The notes under the pieces were generated by a model. That model saw only the letters and a list, made by a program, of their open reading frames with translations, was not told the origin of the DNA and searched no databases. A stretch of 64,000 nt of DNA. Source: a virus. The stretch spans positions 1-64,000 of the IMG/VR virus record IMGVR_UViG_3300023174_000112; one strand, given 5' to 3'. The translations under genes and the position numbers were made by a program. Below, one piece after another: positions 16,801-28,400 of this stretch (its first letter is position 1; every line of letters starts with the position of its first letter).

Positions 16801-18127
16801 AGACTTGCACGTGGCCAATGCCGCAGTGCCCAGTTATTTCTACAAAGTGTTCAGCGCCAACATAAGTTGTGCCTTGGCCAGTTTGAGCACAGGCTACAAC
16901 AACTACAAACTGGTACATTCAACATCGGGCAACACCAACTATGTGGGATTTGTCAAAGACAACTTGAATTCAGCACCAACCTTGGTTACCAGCAATGTGG
17001 TCATGGTTGAAGCCACAGCTGGCACCTACAGATATATTTCAGGTATTCCTTACTACAACACAGGATCGCCAACCATTACCATTGCCAACGTAGAAGTGCA
17101 GAATTTGGCAGGGCAAACATACACCAGCACCACTCCATTCACCCTGGCCAGCGGCACAGTGCTTGAAGGTTCAGGTGCTGTGCTTTCAGCCAATCAGACC
17201 AAGACACTGGCACAGATTGACAATGCAGCCAACAGTATGTTGACCGGCAGCAACGTCAAAGCCAACATTGGCATTGGTACAAATTATACTCTAGGCAACT
17301 TGACTGCCACCCTGGGCGGCTCAAACAACAGCGTGAGCACATTGCAGGCCAACATATTGAATGTGATTGGTACCAGCACCACAGTGCAGTTGCCGGCCAA
17401 TGTGCAAATGTATGCAGGTGCCAACTCTGGCATAAACGAGCAGGCCATTGTTGCATCAACTGCAGGAAATACGCAAGTGGGTGTGCGCATTGTGATGAGC
17501 ACCGCAGGCAATACTCCGGTGTTTGATGGATCAATCAACTACTACACTGCCAATGCCTGGTCAGGAGCGCAAACCATTGCTGGAACTCCAGAAGCAGTCA
17601 CCCGTTACGGCAACGTCAAACACTTTGTCACAAACTTGGCCACCGGCTACTTGCCCGTGGGACCAAATTTAAACACTGGTAGATCAGGCACACAATACTT
17701 TACTTTTGCATTTAGAAGACCAAGCCTGGCCAACTTTGACATAATCTTGACCACAAGCACTGGCATTGCCGGCCTCTGGGTGGCATTGCCAGGCACCACA
17801 ATTGACACTGGTGGGTTCACATCTCCCACACCTGGGTATCCTGGTCCTACCAGTACCATCAATGGTTGGCTGGAAGGATTCACACAGAATCAAAATGCTG
17901 GAGTACCAGGTGCCAGTGCCACTGGTGGCAACCCCAGTGGTACCAATGGATGTGCGGTAACCGGCGCTGACGTAATTCCGTTAAATACAGCAATTAGCAA
18001 TCAGAGATATACCATGACCTTTGGTACAATGAATGCGTCATACAGCACCGGTAACAATATGTTGATTAGAATTGCACTGAGCAGTGGTCAAACACTGTCT
18101 GACTTACAGATAGGGCCAGCAACATAA
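10829..18127 (+). CDS. Giant tail-fibre protein 1 (2,432 aa) with repeats and PKD-like domains
   Basis: The N-terminus 'INTGANANDGTGEPLREAFTAVNDNFTEIY' is the usual first domain of long tail-fibre proteins in aquatic T4-like phages. Residues 80-1400 are short beta repeats of the types 'YFIGNGSQLTGV', 'VSAAGNITGGN' and 'ANIANVAYSVAGANVTG'. Around residues 1120-1350 is a copy of the 'KAYVDN ... RILVKNEGNAVYNGVY' module shared with the other fibres. Residues about 1470-1870 contain at least four PKD-like units marked by 'WQFGDGT', 'INWGDGT', 'WNYGDGN' and 'WTWGDGT', each followed by 'HTF' or 'KTY'. The C-terminal 500 residues are unrelated beta-rich sequence and may be the tip. Known: such proteins bind host receptors. 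The stop overlaps the next start (TAATG). Confidence 0.85.
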   Translation: MAQQIINTGANANDGTGEPLREAFTAVNDNFTEIYTAGPVGTDVRIVGNTITTLQINQNLTLKPNGIGLIQANATVVPSVNLVYDLGSPTKQWDSVYAGYFIGNGALLTGVVGGNASNSFSTISANGINIVANSSTGVLTLTPGNNITIVGSAGSNTVTFGVSASPSFSGNVSGGNFLTGGTVSAAGNITGANLRTTGSISTAGNITANNIVFSGNLVGNISTTGNIIAGNVISTQAIIAASDITSAANITGNYIFGNGAFLTGISGGAGNYSNANVSAFLPTYTGNVSGAYFIGNGSQLTSVTGANVVGIVSRANIANVAYSVAGANVTGTVDNANYAGFANLAYTAYGNGIIGSVATANIANVAYSVSGANVVGTVANATYAVTAGTATTANTANTANRANIANVAYSVAGANVTGNVANATYAEFANLAYYAYGNGIIGSVGSANTANIANVAYSVSGANVVGTVANATYAVSAGSAGSANTAGQANIANIANVAYSVAGANVTGNVANATYAEFANLAYYAYGNGIIGSVGSANTANIANIANVAYSVSGANVVGTVANATYAVTAGSANTANRANIANVAYSVAGANVTGNVANATYAEYANLAYYAWGNGIVGQISTTSNIIAGNISTTGNVTSTYFLGNGSQLTGVVATDVGVLPSLSVTGNAQIGNVRTAGQVSAAGNVTTGNYFVGNGAFLTGIVASAGSEILYACSSVRIGGANANVTVSVNAVSNVAVFTTGGMSTTGNIIANANVLANGQISAVGNVTGNYIFGNGALLTGVITSVANINNGTSNVTVVSSGGNITVGVNGSGNIVVFANTGAYVDGVVSASGNITANYFIGNGSQLTGVTAAGVNAAALTGTTLSSNVLYSSLTQVGNLSNLSIVGNTVGGNLLTAGIVSAAGNISANYFIGNGSQLTGIDATSIQNGNSNVKVYANGNVSTSINGTSNIVVVSDAGQYVTGAVSASGNITGANLVTSGLASVTGNIIGGNVSITGGMLAFANANISQTNPLDLAITGAYQISVKPAGGTYQWTFGNDGALTGATGVGVTGYLSAGGNVTGGNLLTGGLISATGNIIGSNINTSNIRPVTGGLTISTGTGNLTLQPAGNIVLANTIINSVAYPQQDQDAASKIYVDNMVSTGLSYHSPVTAATTTTLAITTGGTITYTQPNGIANGIGALLTTTGSFNLIDTANVQTVGIRILVKNEGNAVYNGVYTWANATNIVRSTDTDQYGPDSTEALSLNDYFFVQSGNINKGGAWVVSAPPGTITFGSSNIEFSQFSSSQTYTANTSAGISLAGTQINAKVDENTTSFDGGGNIIVKAGANLTTPNIGAATGTSLSLTGNATAGNLNAVGLSLSGNVVSTLNVTGNIAGGNITTPGLISATGNISGNYFLGNGSQLTGVIAAGGQGNTITLGTPTDGNLTGNDVAYQGWTTSTFVTDGLDDLNQVALNIAGNTFVGNTYITANVSSGPSPLSVALTGRYIGNPNAYLWQFGDGTANVTTANAVHTFSNVSGGTFTVSYTAYNTNGTHAGNAANGAKGSTSTATTTITLYTPTPIPSFTANRTSLDTPGDVLITNTSQYAETYSINWGDGTIVIPANNWTTASHTFTNSSANTDTLYGVNLTGNSANAGASPVSVTSANTNVKVYSSQASNVFFTANVANVINGVGTISFRNDSNGAPGNTASFGAQQLYSWNYGDGNISNVNIQSGLAGNPGAANVTHTFALSAANQSGNKYEQYTANLWLYTGYSTSPFKSGNVTITIEPQTRANYIGTTANVITDATANTGNARVGYLYTDYNGANRSTFTFQNTSENSNIANWTWGDGTFSNGVSNVGNVLKTYTSTGAKTVTLQANGTPNGITNTAQSNSYSVTGYIFIANNPTAPTDLSGFANLAIANASQFTNAPLLAAGAADATGGNIPANGASVTRFATTTPIMTYANVVNANTSTTGTLAAYVNNANAGGVALSVAGNAVTASPYGALVVSADRDLHVANAAVPSYFYKVFSANISCALASLSTGYNNYKLVHSTSGNTNYVGFVKDNLNSAPTLVTSNVVMVEATAGTYRYISGIPYYNTGSPTITIANVEVQNLAGQTYTSTTPFTLASGTVLEGSGAVLSANQTKTLAQIDNAANSMLTGSNVKANIGIGTNYTLGNLTATLGGSNNSVSTLQANILNVIGTSTTVQLPANVQMYAGANSGINEQAIVASTAGNTQVGVRIVMSTAGNTPVFDGSINYYTANAWSGAQTIAGTPEAVTRYGNVKHFVTNLATGYLPVGPNLNTGRSGTQYFTFAFRRPSLANFDIILTTSTGIAGLWVALPGTTIDTGGFTSPTPGYPGPTSTINGWLEGFTQNQNAGVPGASATGGNPSGTNGCAVTGADVIPLNTAISNQRYTMTFGTMNASYSTGNNMLIRIALSSGQTLSDLQIGPAT
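11765..12690 (+). repeat. Tandem DNA repeat, about 260-270 bp unit, roughly four copies
   Basis: Units begin near 11771, 12031, 12295 and 12562 and each encode 'NIANVAYSVAGANVTG ... NLAYYAYGNGIIGSV ... VAYSVSGANVVG'. DNA identity between the units is high by eye, with small insertions of 'GCCAAC' triplet pairs. It is in frame throughout. Confidence 0.8.
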
Positions 18128-19458
18128 TGGCTGCCACATTTACTGAATCACAACAGCTAGACTATCTGTGGAAGAAGATTGGCTACGGGGTAGCCAAAAC
18201 AGCCGAACCGTCGGCATTGAATGCATCCAATGAGGCCACACCCAGTCCTCTTTTGTATCGCGGTGACTTGGTATGGGCACAAAGTGGTGATATTCCTGCT
18301 ACTCCTCCTGCATCAACCACCAGCATTGTACAAGTTTACACTGACACTGTTGCAGTACAAACCACAGAAATTCCCAGTGCTCCAGATAATCAAAGCTGGA
18401 CTACCAATTTAACCAACTGGATTCCCACGCAGTTTGGGCCCAACTATCTGGTACGAGTGTATGCTGGACCACCAGGTGCAGCCAACATACGAGCAACTGG
18501 TACACAATTAAATCAAAACGGGTCAGGCGTAGATGACACCTGGTTCTTTGACTATCAAGCTGGCATAGTAAACTTCAACGGTGCCAATATCCCAACCGCT
18601 ATTGGCACATCAACTGCCAACACCATATATGTCATGGGCTACAGATATGTGGGTGTCTATGGAGTTGACGGAACTGTCAAAAGTTCAATATCCAATGGCA
18701 CATCAAATGTAAGTGTGGTCAGTTCGGGTGGCAATGTTACTATAGGTATCAACGGCACCAGCAATGTGGCGGTTTTTGCTAACACGGGTGCGTATATTAC
18801 TGGACTGCTCAGTGCCACAGGCAACATACTTGGTGGAAATGTCATCAGCAATGCTGCAATATCTGCCCTGGGCAACATAATCAGCAACAACATAATTTCT
18901 GCACTGGGCAACATTGTTGGTGGCAATGTCATAACGTCAGGGGCAGTTAGTGCTGCCTCAATGAGTTCTTCGGGTAATATTACGGGCAATAACTTGAATG
19001 CCGCAGGATTGAGCTTGAGTTCAAATGTGGTATCAAATTTAAATGTCACAGCAAACATTGCTGGCGGCAATATCACAACACCAGGAATAATTTCTGCAGT
19101 GGGCAACATCGCCGGCAATTATTTCATTGGCAACGGCGTTGCATTAACAAGTACCCTGACAGATCGTGGGTCAGATTCTAATAATTGGAACACGCTGACT
19201 CAAATGGGCGTGTACACGGTAAATAGAACAAGTTGGGCTGGAACCACCAATACACCGTTGGACAGCCAGGTTTTTGTGGGGTTGTTAGAGGTAAAAAACA
19301 GTATGAATATGGCCATTGAACAAACTTTTTATCCCGGTACAATTGACAGTACCAATGTAAAAATGCAATGGACTCGTACCTATTGGAACGGCACCTGGGT
19401 GCCATGGGTATTGATGACAAATGATGGACAGACGCTGAGTGGCGGCGAGTTTTCTTAA
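18127..19458 (+). CDS. Tail-fibre protein 2 (443 aa) with pyocin-knob-like tip
   Basis: The first 180 residues ('DYLWKKIGYGVAKTAEPSALNASNEATPSP ... DDTWFFDYQAGIVNFNG ... VMGYRYVGVYG') form a domain I know from virion proteins of aquatic T4-like phages and that probably joins the fibre to a larger part. Residues 185-335 are the same 'SATGNILGGN' repeats as in the neighbouring fibres. The C-terminus 'WNTLTQMGVYTVN ... TFYPGTID ... YWNGTWVPWVLM' matches the pyocin-knob type of receptor-binding domain found at the ends of phage fibres. ATG 18127 shares one base with the previous stop, so it is coupled to fibre protein 1. Confidence 0.78.
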   Translation: MAATFTESQQLDYLWKKIGYGVAKTAEPSALNASNEATPSPLLYRGDLVWAQSGDIPATPPASTTSIVQVYTDTVAVQTTEIPSAPDNQSWTTNLTNWIPTQFGPNYLVRVYAGPPGAANIRATGTQLNQNGSGVDDTWFFDYQAGIVNFNGANIPTAIGTSTANTIYVMGYRYVGVYGVDGTVKSSISNGTSNVSVVSSGGNVTIGINGTSNVAVFANTGAYITGLLSATGNILGGNVISNAAISALGNIISNNIISALGNIVGGNVITSGAVSAASMSSSGNITGNNLNAAGLSLSSNVVSNLNVTANIAGGNITTPGIISAVGNIAGNYFIGNGVALTSTLTDRGSDSNNWNTLTQMGVYTVNRTSWAGTTNTPLDSQVFVGLLEVKNSMNMAIEQTFYPGTIDSTNVKMQWTRTYWNGTWVPWVLMTNDGQTLSGGEFS

Positions 19459-19466
19459 AATAAATA
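19459..19466 (+). promoter_or_regulatory. T4-type late promoter (AATAAATA) before the largest fibre gene
   Basis: Starts directly after the preceding stop codon; ends 20 bases before ATG 19487. The leader has CAGGAAG as ribosome site. Confidence 0.65.
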
Positions 19467-19486
19467 CAGGATACAGGAAGATATAA

Positions 19487-22400
19487 ATGGCAAATACAAT
19501 ATTAATCAAGCGCTCAGGCAATGTTTCCGCACAACCAAGCGGGGCACAACTAGCCTTAGGCGAACTGGCAATCAACTACACCGATGGCAACTTGTTCTAC
19601 AAAGACAATGCAGGTGCCATTCAAGTAATTGCTAGTAAGCAATTTGTTTCAGTCACTGGCAATATCACTGGTGGAAACATACTGACTGGTGGATTGATCT
19701 CAGCCACAGGCAACGTAACTGGCGGCAATATCATAACTGCTGGAGCAATTTCCGGCTCAAGTGTCAGTGTCAGCGGCAATGTAACTGGCGGTAATTTGAA
19801 TGCCTCAGGTTTGAGCTTGAGCTCAAACGTTTTGTCAGCGTTGAATTCCACATCAAATATCACCACCACAGCCAACATCGCTGCCAATTACTTCATTGGT
19901 AATGGATCGCAACTGACTGGTATTGATGCCACCAGCATCCAAAACGGCAACAGCAACGTAAAAGTTTATGCCAATGCCAACGTAACCACCAGCGTAAATG
20001 GCGTAGCAAATGTTGTAGTAGTGTCAGATACAGGTCAATATGTTACAGGGCTGATTTCAGCCACAGGCAACATCATCGGTGGCAACATCACTACCACTGG
20101 ATCTGGCGGCAACATTTCTGGCGCCAATGTAATTTCTGGTACCACACTCAGTGCCACTGGCAACGTCAACGCCACTGTTGTCAGTGCCACAGGCAATGTA
20201 ATTGCGGGCAATTTAAATGCTGCTGGCCTGAGCTTGAGCTCAAATGTTGTATCCGCACTCAATGTCACAGGTAATATTGCTGGTGCAAATGTAACAACTC
20301 CTGGTCTAATTTCAGCCACAGGCAATATTGCTGGCGGCAACGTCAACACAGGTATTGTCAGTGCCACAGGTAACGTACAAGCCGGCAACTTGAATGCTGC
20401 TGGTTTGAGCCTAAGTTCAAACGTTGTTAGTACATTGAACGTCACAAGCAATATTGCTGGTGGCAACTTAACAACTCCTGGTCTAATTTCAGCTACAGGC
20501 AATATTGCAGGTGGCAACGTCAACACTGGCATTGTCAGCGCTACAGGTAATGTTCAATCTGGCAATGTCAATACTGGTAATTTGAGCCTGAGTGGCAATA
20601 TTATCAGTGCATTGAATGTCACTGGCAATGTAACTGGCGGCAATATTATATCTGTTGCTGCTATTTCCGGCGCTTCGGTAAGTGTGAGTGGCAATGTTGA
20701 CGGTGCCAATGTCAATGGCACAACTGTAAGTGCAACTGGCAATGTGGTAGCTGGCAATGTAAATGCTGGCTCAGGCTCAATTTCTACCACCGGCAACGTC
20801 AATGGTGGTAACATCAATACTAATAGTATTGTTGGTACTGGTACTGCAATCAAATCCACAGGCGATTTAACTCTAAGTACAACTGGTAATGTTGTAGTTA
20901 ATAGCTATATCAATGGAGTAACAAGCCCAGTACAAGATTCAGACGCAGCCAACAAAGCCTACGTTGATTCAGTTGCTCAAGGACTTGATGTCAAGGCCTC
21001 AGTGGTATACGCCACAACTGTGGCATTGCCAGCTTACACTTATAATAACGGCACAGCAGGTGTTGGCGCAACTATTACAGCCAACACCTTTGGCACATTG
21101 AGCATTGACAGCTCGTCGCCTAGTGCCACCAATCGCGTGTTGATTAAAAATGAAACCGGTGCCAATGAGCCTTACAATGGTATCTACGTGGTTACCAATG
21201 CTGGCGGGGTAGGCGCTGCATTTGTATTGACTCGGGCCACTGATTTTGACAATGGATCTCCATCAGGAGAAATTCCAGGAGCATTTACATTCGTCGAAGC
21301 AGGTTCTACTAATGCTGATACTGGTTGGGTATGTACCACTAATTCGCCAGTTGTTGTGGGTACCACCAATATTGTGTTTGCTCAGTTCTCAGGTGCAGGT
21401 CAATACACAGCCAACACGTCAGCAGGTCTAAGTCTAATTGGCACTCAGTTCAACGCCAAAGTTGATGGTATTACTACCGCATTTGATGTTGGTGGCAATA
21501 TCATTGTCAAAGCCAGTGCAAATCTCACAACTCCAAATATTGGTGCAGCCACTGGTACAAGTTTAAGCACAACTGGTTCCATAACCGGTGATGTGGTAAC
21601 TGGTAACACAGTTAGCTCAGTGGGCAATGTGATTGCAGGCAACTTGAATGCTGCTGGTTTGAGCTTGAGCTCAAACGTTGTTAGCAATTTGAATGTAAGT
21701 GGCAACGTTGCTGGCAGTAACATAACAACTCCAGGATTGATCAGTGCTACTGGTAACATCGCTGGTGGTAATGTCAATACTGGCATTGTCAGTGCCACAG
21801 GCAATGTGGTAGCAGGCAACTTGAACGCCGCAGGATTGAGTCTAAGTTCAAATGTTGTCAGTGCATTGAATGTCACAGGTGATATTGCTGGTGCAAATGT
21901 AACCACACCTGGACTGGTTTCAGCCACAGGCAACATCACTGGTGGCAATGTCAACACAGTACTGGTCAGTGCTAGTGGCAATGTGATTGCTGGCAACTTG
22001 AATGCTGCTGGCTTGAGCTTGTCAAGCAACGTTGTTAGTGCATTGAATGTCACTAGCAACATTGCTGGCGGTAACTTAACAACACCTGGACTGATTTCAG
22101 CAACTGGTAATATTGCTGGCGGTAACGTTAACACTACCAACTTGAGTTTGAGTGGTAATGTTGTCAGTGCATTGAACGTAACTGGCAACGCTACCGCAGG
22201 CAATATCATATCTGTTGGAGCAGTTTCTGGTGCAAGTGTCAGCGCTTCAGGCAATGTTGATGGTGGCAATGTCAACACCACTATTGTCAGCGCAACTGGT
22301 AATGTCATAGCTGGCAATGTCAATGCAACCAATTTGAGCCTAAGTGGTAACGTTGTCAGCGCATTGAACATAACTGGCAATGCCACAGCAGGTAACCTTA

Positions 22401-25400
22401 TATCTGTTGCTGCCATTTCAGGCGCAAGTGTCAGTGCTTCGGGCAACATCACTGGTGGTAATTTAAACGCTGCTGGCTTGAGTTTGAGTTCAAACGTAGT
22501 ATCTGCGTTGAATTCAACATCAAATATCACTACCACAGCCAACATCGCTGCCAATTATTTTATTGGTAACGGATCACAACTAACTGGCATTGATGCTACC
22601 AGCATCCAAAATGGCAATAGCAATGTAAAAGTCTATGCCAACGGTAATGTAACAACATCTGTGAATGGCACAGCAAATGTGTTAGTAGTAACAGACACTG
22701 GACTGAATGTCACTGGCACAATAAGTTCCAATGGCAATGTAACTGGCGGTAACATCATTACCAGTGCCGCAGTAAGTGCTGGCTCTGTATCAGCAAGTGG
22801 CAACATCACAGGCGGCAATTTGAATGCTGCTGGTTTGAGCCTTTCGAGCAATGTTGTTAGTTCATTGAATGTCACAGGTGATGTTGCTGGTGCAAATGTA
22901 ACAACTCCTGGACTGGTTTCAGCCACTGGCAACATCACCGGTGGCAACGTCAACACTACCAATTTAAGCCTAAGCGGCAATGTTATCAGTGGACTGAATG
23001 TCACTGGCAACGCCACAGCAGGCAACGTTATATCTGTTGGCGCCATTTCAGGCGCATCGGTATCTTCAAATGGCAACGTAACTGGTGGCAATTTGATCAC
23101 CACGGCTGCTGTCAGCGCTGGATCTGTATCTTCAAGTGGCAATGTAACTGGCGGTAACATCATAACCAGTGCTGCTGTAAGTGCTGGATCTGTATCAGCA
23201 AGTGGCAACGTAACCGGTGGTAACTTGAATGCTGCTGGATTGAGCCTGAGCTCAAATGTTGTGAGTGATTTGAATGTAACTTCAAACATTGCCGCCGGCA
23301 ATGTAACAACACCTGGCTTGATTTCGGCCACAGGCAACGTTGCTAGTGGCAACGTCAACACAGGCAACTTGAGTCTGAGCGGCAACGTTATCAGCAACTT
23401 GAATGTCACTGGTAACGCCACAGCAGGCAATATCATATCTGTTGGTGCCATTTCAGGCAGCTCAGTAAGCGTAAGTGGCAATGTAACTGGTGGCAATTTG
23501 AATGCCTCAGGATTGAGCCTGAGCGGTAATGTGTTGAGTGCTATAAACTCAACATCAAACATCACCACCACAGCCAATATTTCTGCCAATTATTATATTG
23601 GTAATGGTAGCCAATTAACTGGTGTATCAGCTGACACAGCCAAGAGAATAGCCAACGGCACATCAAATGTAGACATAGCTGTGGCCGGCGGTAATATTAC
23701 CACTGGTGTAAACGGCACAGCAAATGTCATTGTAGTGTCAGATGGCGGACAGTATGTCACTGGGTTGATCAGCGCAAATGGCAACATCACCGGTGGTAAT
23801 TTACTGACTTCTGGTAATGTACGCACTGAAAACATAGTTAATCCAACAGCCAACACAAGTATTGGAATGGGCAACGGCAGCGGTATAGTAGTAATTACTT
23901 CAGCCGGCAACTCAACACAATTCAAGCCAGGTGGTCAAGTAGAATTAGGCGGTGCTTCACAAATTATTGGCGGAACATTTGGTGGGTCTGGTGTCACATT
24001 AGGCGGTAGTCAAACAGACATATTCCAAAATCGTGGTGGCAATGTAACAGTACAAGTTGGCACAGGCGGAACAATCGCCAATACTTGGACATTTGCACAA
24101 GATGGTTCGTTCAGCTCTCCTGGTGCAATTTCCGCAGTGGGCAACGTAACTGGTGGCAACTTGAATGCTGCTGGATTAAGTTTGTCAAGCAATGTTGTTA
24201 GTAATTTGAACGTGACATCAAACATTGCCGGCGGTAACGTAACAACACCTGGCTTGATTTCAGCCACAGGCAATATTGCAGGTGGCAATGTCAATACCAC
24301 TATTGTGAGTGCTACAGGCAACGTGGTTGCTGGTAATTTGAATGCAGCTGGCCTCAGCTTGAGCTCAAATGTGGTCAGCAATTTGAATGTCACCAGCAAC
24401 ATTGCTGGTGGCAACGTAACAACACCTGGCTTGATCTCAGCCACAGGCAATGTAACAGGCGGTAATATTATAACCAGTGCCGCAGTAAGTGCTGGCAGTG
24501 TGAGTGCAAGTGGCAACATTGATGGTGGTAACTTGAATGCCGCTGGTCTAAGTTTGAGTTCAAACGTTGTCAGCAACTTGAACGTAACTGGCCAAATTGC
24601 TGGTTCTAATATCACAACTCCTGGACTGATCAGTGCTACAGGCAACATCACCGGCGGAAACCTAATCACTAGTGCTGCTGTAAGTGCTGGATCTGTAAGT
24701 GCAAGTGGCAATGTCACAGGCGGCAATTTGAATGCCGCTGGATTGAGTTTATCCAGCAATGTTGTCAGCAACTTGAATGTTACTGCTAATATTGCAGGCG
24801 GCAACTTAACAACTCCTGGTTTAATTTCGGCCACAGGCAACGTACAAGCTGGCAATGTCAACACCACCAATCTGAGTTTGAGTGGCAACGTGGTCAGTGG
24901 ACTGAATGTCACAGGCAATATCACTGGCGGCAACATCATATCCATAGCAGCTATTAGTGGTGCATCAGTATCGGTCAGCGGCAATGTCGATGGTGCCAAT
25001 GTCAACGCAACAACTGTAAGCGCCACAGGTAACGTGATTGGTGCCAATGTCAATGCAACAACTCTAAGTGCTATAGGCAACGTGATTGCTGGCAACGTTA
25101 ACACCAACACTGTTGTTGGTACTGGCACCACAATCAAATCCACAGGCGATTTGACTCTAAGCTCTACAGGCAACGTTGTGGTCAACAGCTACATCAATGG
25201 AGTAACAACACCAGTACAAGACTCTGATGCGGCCAACAAAGCCTATGTTGACTCAGTTGCACAAGGACTGGATGTCAAAGCATCGGTTGTGTATGCCACA
25301 ACTGCACCATTGCCCGCTTACACTTATAATAATGGCACAGCAGGAGTGGGCGCGACCATTACAGCCAACGCATTTGGAGCACTGAGTATTGACAGCTCAT

Positions 25401-28400
25401 CGCCCAGTGCCACAAATCGTGTGTTGATCAAGAATGAAACTGGTGCTAACCAGCCATACAATGGTATCTATTTGGTTACCAATGCTGGTAGTGCCGGAGC
25501 TGCATTTGTACTGACTCGTGCAACAGATTTTGACAATGGATCTCCGTCAGGTGAAATCCCAGGTGCATTCACATTCGTTGAAGATGGACCGGTCAATGCT
25601 GACACTGGCTGGGTATGCACCACAAATTCTCCAGTCACGGTAGGCACAACAAACATTGTGTTTGCTCAGTTCTCTGGTGCAGGACAGTACACAGCCAATA
25701 CTTCAGCAGGCCTGAGCCTGATTGGTACTCAATTCAATGCCAAAGTTGACAATGACACCACAGCATTTGACGTATCAGGTAATATTATTGTCAAAGCTGG
25801 TGCAAATCTTACTACTCCAAATATTGGTGCTGCTACTGGTACAAGTTTGAGCACGACAGGCAACATTACTGGTAATGTATTATTTGGTAACACAGTTAGC
25901 TCAGTGGGTAATGTTATTTCGGGCAATGTCAACACTGGTAACATAAGCCTGAGTGGCAACGTTATCAGCAACTTGACAGTCACTGGTCAAGTAACTGGTA
26001 GCAATATCTACTCCAATGGATATATATCAGCTTCTGGCACCATTGATACGTTGGGCAATATTGGTGGCGGCAATTTAAACACTGGAGGTTTGGTCAGTGC
26101 CACAGGCAACGTCCGTGGTGGTAATATCACCACAGCCAATGCTGTAACTGCTGGGTCAGTCAGTGCAAGTGGCAATGTCACTGGCGGCAATGTATTAACC
26201 GGTGGATTGATTAGTTCTACTGGTAACATCACAGGCAGCAATGTCAACACAGGCATTGTCAGCGCCACAGGCAATGTTGTTGCTGGCAACTTGAATGCAG
26301 CTGGATTGAGTCTAAGTTCAAATGTTGTATCTGCACTCAATGTCACAGGCAATATTGCTGGTGCAAATGTAACCACACCGGGATTGATTAGTGCCACAGG
26401 CAATGTCACAAGTGGCAACGTCAACACTGGCATTGTCAGTGCAACTGGCAACATTATTGGTGGAAACTTAAATGCAGTTGGATTGAGCCTAAGTGGCAAT
26501 GTTATCAGTGCATTGAACGTAACTGGCAATGTCAATGCTGGCAATGTCAATGCCACAGCAAACATTTATACTGATGGATACATTTACGCCAACACAGAAA
26601 TTGGTGGTGCTAACATAATATCACCTGGATTTGTAAGTGCTAATGGCAACATCATTGGTGGCAATGTCAAAACTGGTAATTTAAGCCTAAGTGGCAATGT
26701 ATTGAGCGCTATCAACTCAACATCAAATATCACCACAAGTGCTAACATTGCAGCCAACTACTTTATTGGTAACGGGTCACAGTTAACTGGACTGCCAAGT
26801 CCTAATAAAATTTACAACGGCACCTCAGAAGCCAACATTGGTACTGCAAACGGCAATGCCAATATTTCTATAAACGGCACATCAAATGTTGCTGTGTTCA
26901 GTCAAGACGGACTGGCGGTAACAGGAACTGTTTCCTCTAGTGGTAACATTACCACAGGCGGTTCTATTATCACAGGCGGTACTGGCACTGGTAACATCAC
27001 AGGTGCCAATGTTGTTTCGGCAATCACATTGAGTGCCACAGGCAATGTCATTGGCGGAAATGTCAATGCTGGCCAATTGTCTGTAAGTGGCAATGTAATC
27101 AGTCCATTGGATGTGACAGGCAATATCACCGCAGGTAATATCATATCTGTGGCTGCTGTTTCGGGTGCAAGTGTTAGTGCAAGTGGCAACATCACTGGCG
27201 GCAATTTGAATGCTGCTGGGTTGAGTTTAACCAGCAATGTTGTCAGTGCATTGAATGTCACAGGTAACATAGCTGGTGGCAATGTAACTACACCTGGACT
27301 GATCAGCGCTACAGGCAACGTCACTGGTGGTAACGTAAATGCAACCAACTTGAGTCTGAGTGGTAACGTTGTCAGTGCATTGAATGTCACTGGCAACGCC
27401 ACAGCAGGTAATATTATATCTATTGCTGCTATTTCAGGTGCTAGTGTCAGCGCAAGTGGTAACATCACTGGCGGCAATGTCAACACTGGTATTGTCAGTG
27501 CCACAGGCAACATTGAAGGTGGCAACATCAATGCAACAACATTGAGTGCTACAGGCAATGTCAATGGCGGCAATGTCAACACCAACAATGTTGTTGGTAC
27601 CGGTACTACAATCAAATCTACAGGCGATTTGAATCTGAGTGCAACTGGCAATGTTGTTGTCAATAGTTACATTAACAATGTAACAACTCCTGTGCAAGAC
27701 TCTGACGCAGCCAACAAAGGCTACGTTGACTCAGTGGCGCAAGGACTTGACCCCAAAGCATCAGTGGCTTATGCCACAACTGGTGCATTGCCAGCTTATA
27801 CCTACAACAATGGTACAAGTGGAGTTGGTGCTACCATCACTGCCAACACCAATGGTGCTTTGAGCATTGACAGCTCATCGCCTGGCGTCACAAATCGTGT
27901 GTTGGTTAAAAATGAAACAGGTGCTAATGCTCCTTACAACGGCATCTATGTGGTCACTGACACAGGTGGCGCAGGCTCACCATTTATATTGACCCGGGCC
28001 AGCGACTTCAATCAGCCTAGTGAAATTCCAAGTGCGTTTACTTTTGTTGAAGATGGTCCTACAAATGCTGACACTGGTTGGGTATGTACTACTAATGCTC
28101 CAGTCACTATTGGAACAACAAACATTGTATTTTCTCAGTTCTCTGGTGCAGGACAATACACAGCCAACACCTCAGCTGGTTTGAGCCTAACTGGTACAGT
28201 ATTCAGTGCCAAAGTTGACCAAAATACCACTGCATTTGATGGGTCAGGCAACATCATTGTCAAGGCCAATGCAAATCTTACAACACCCAATATTGGTGCG
28301 GCCACTGGTACAAGTTTAAGCACCACTGGCAACATCACTGGCAATGTGTTGATTGGTAACACAATCAGTACCACAGGCAATGTGATTGCAGGTAATTTGA

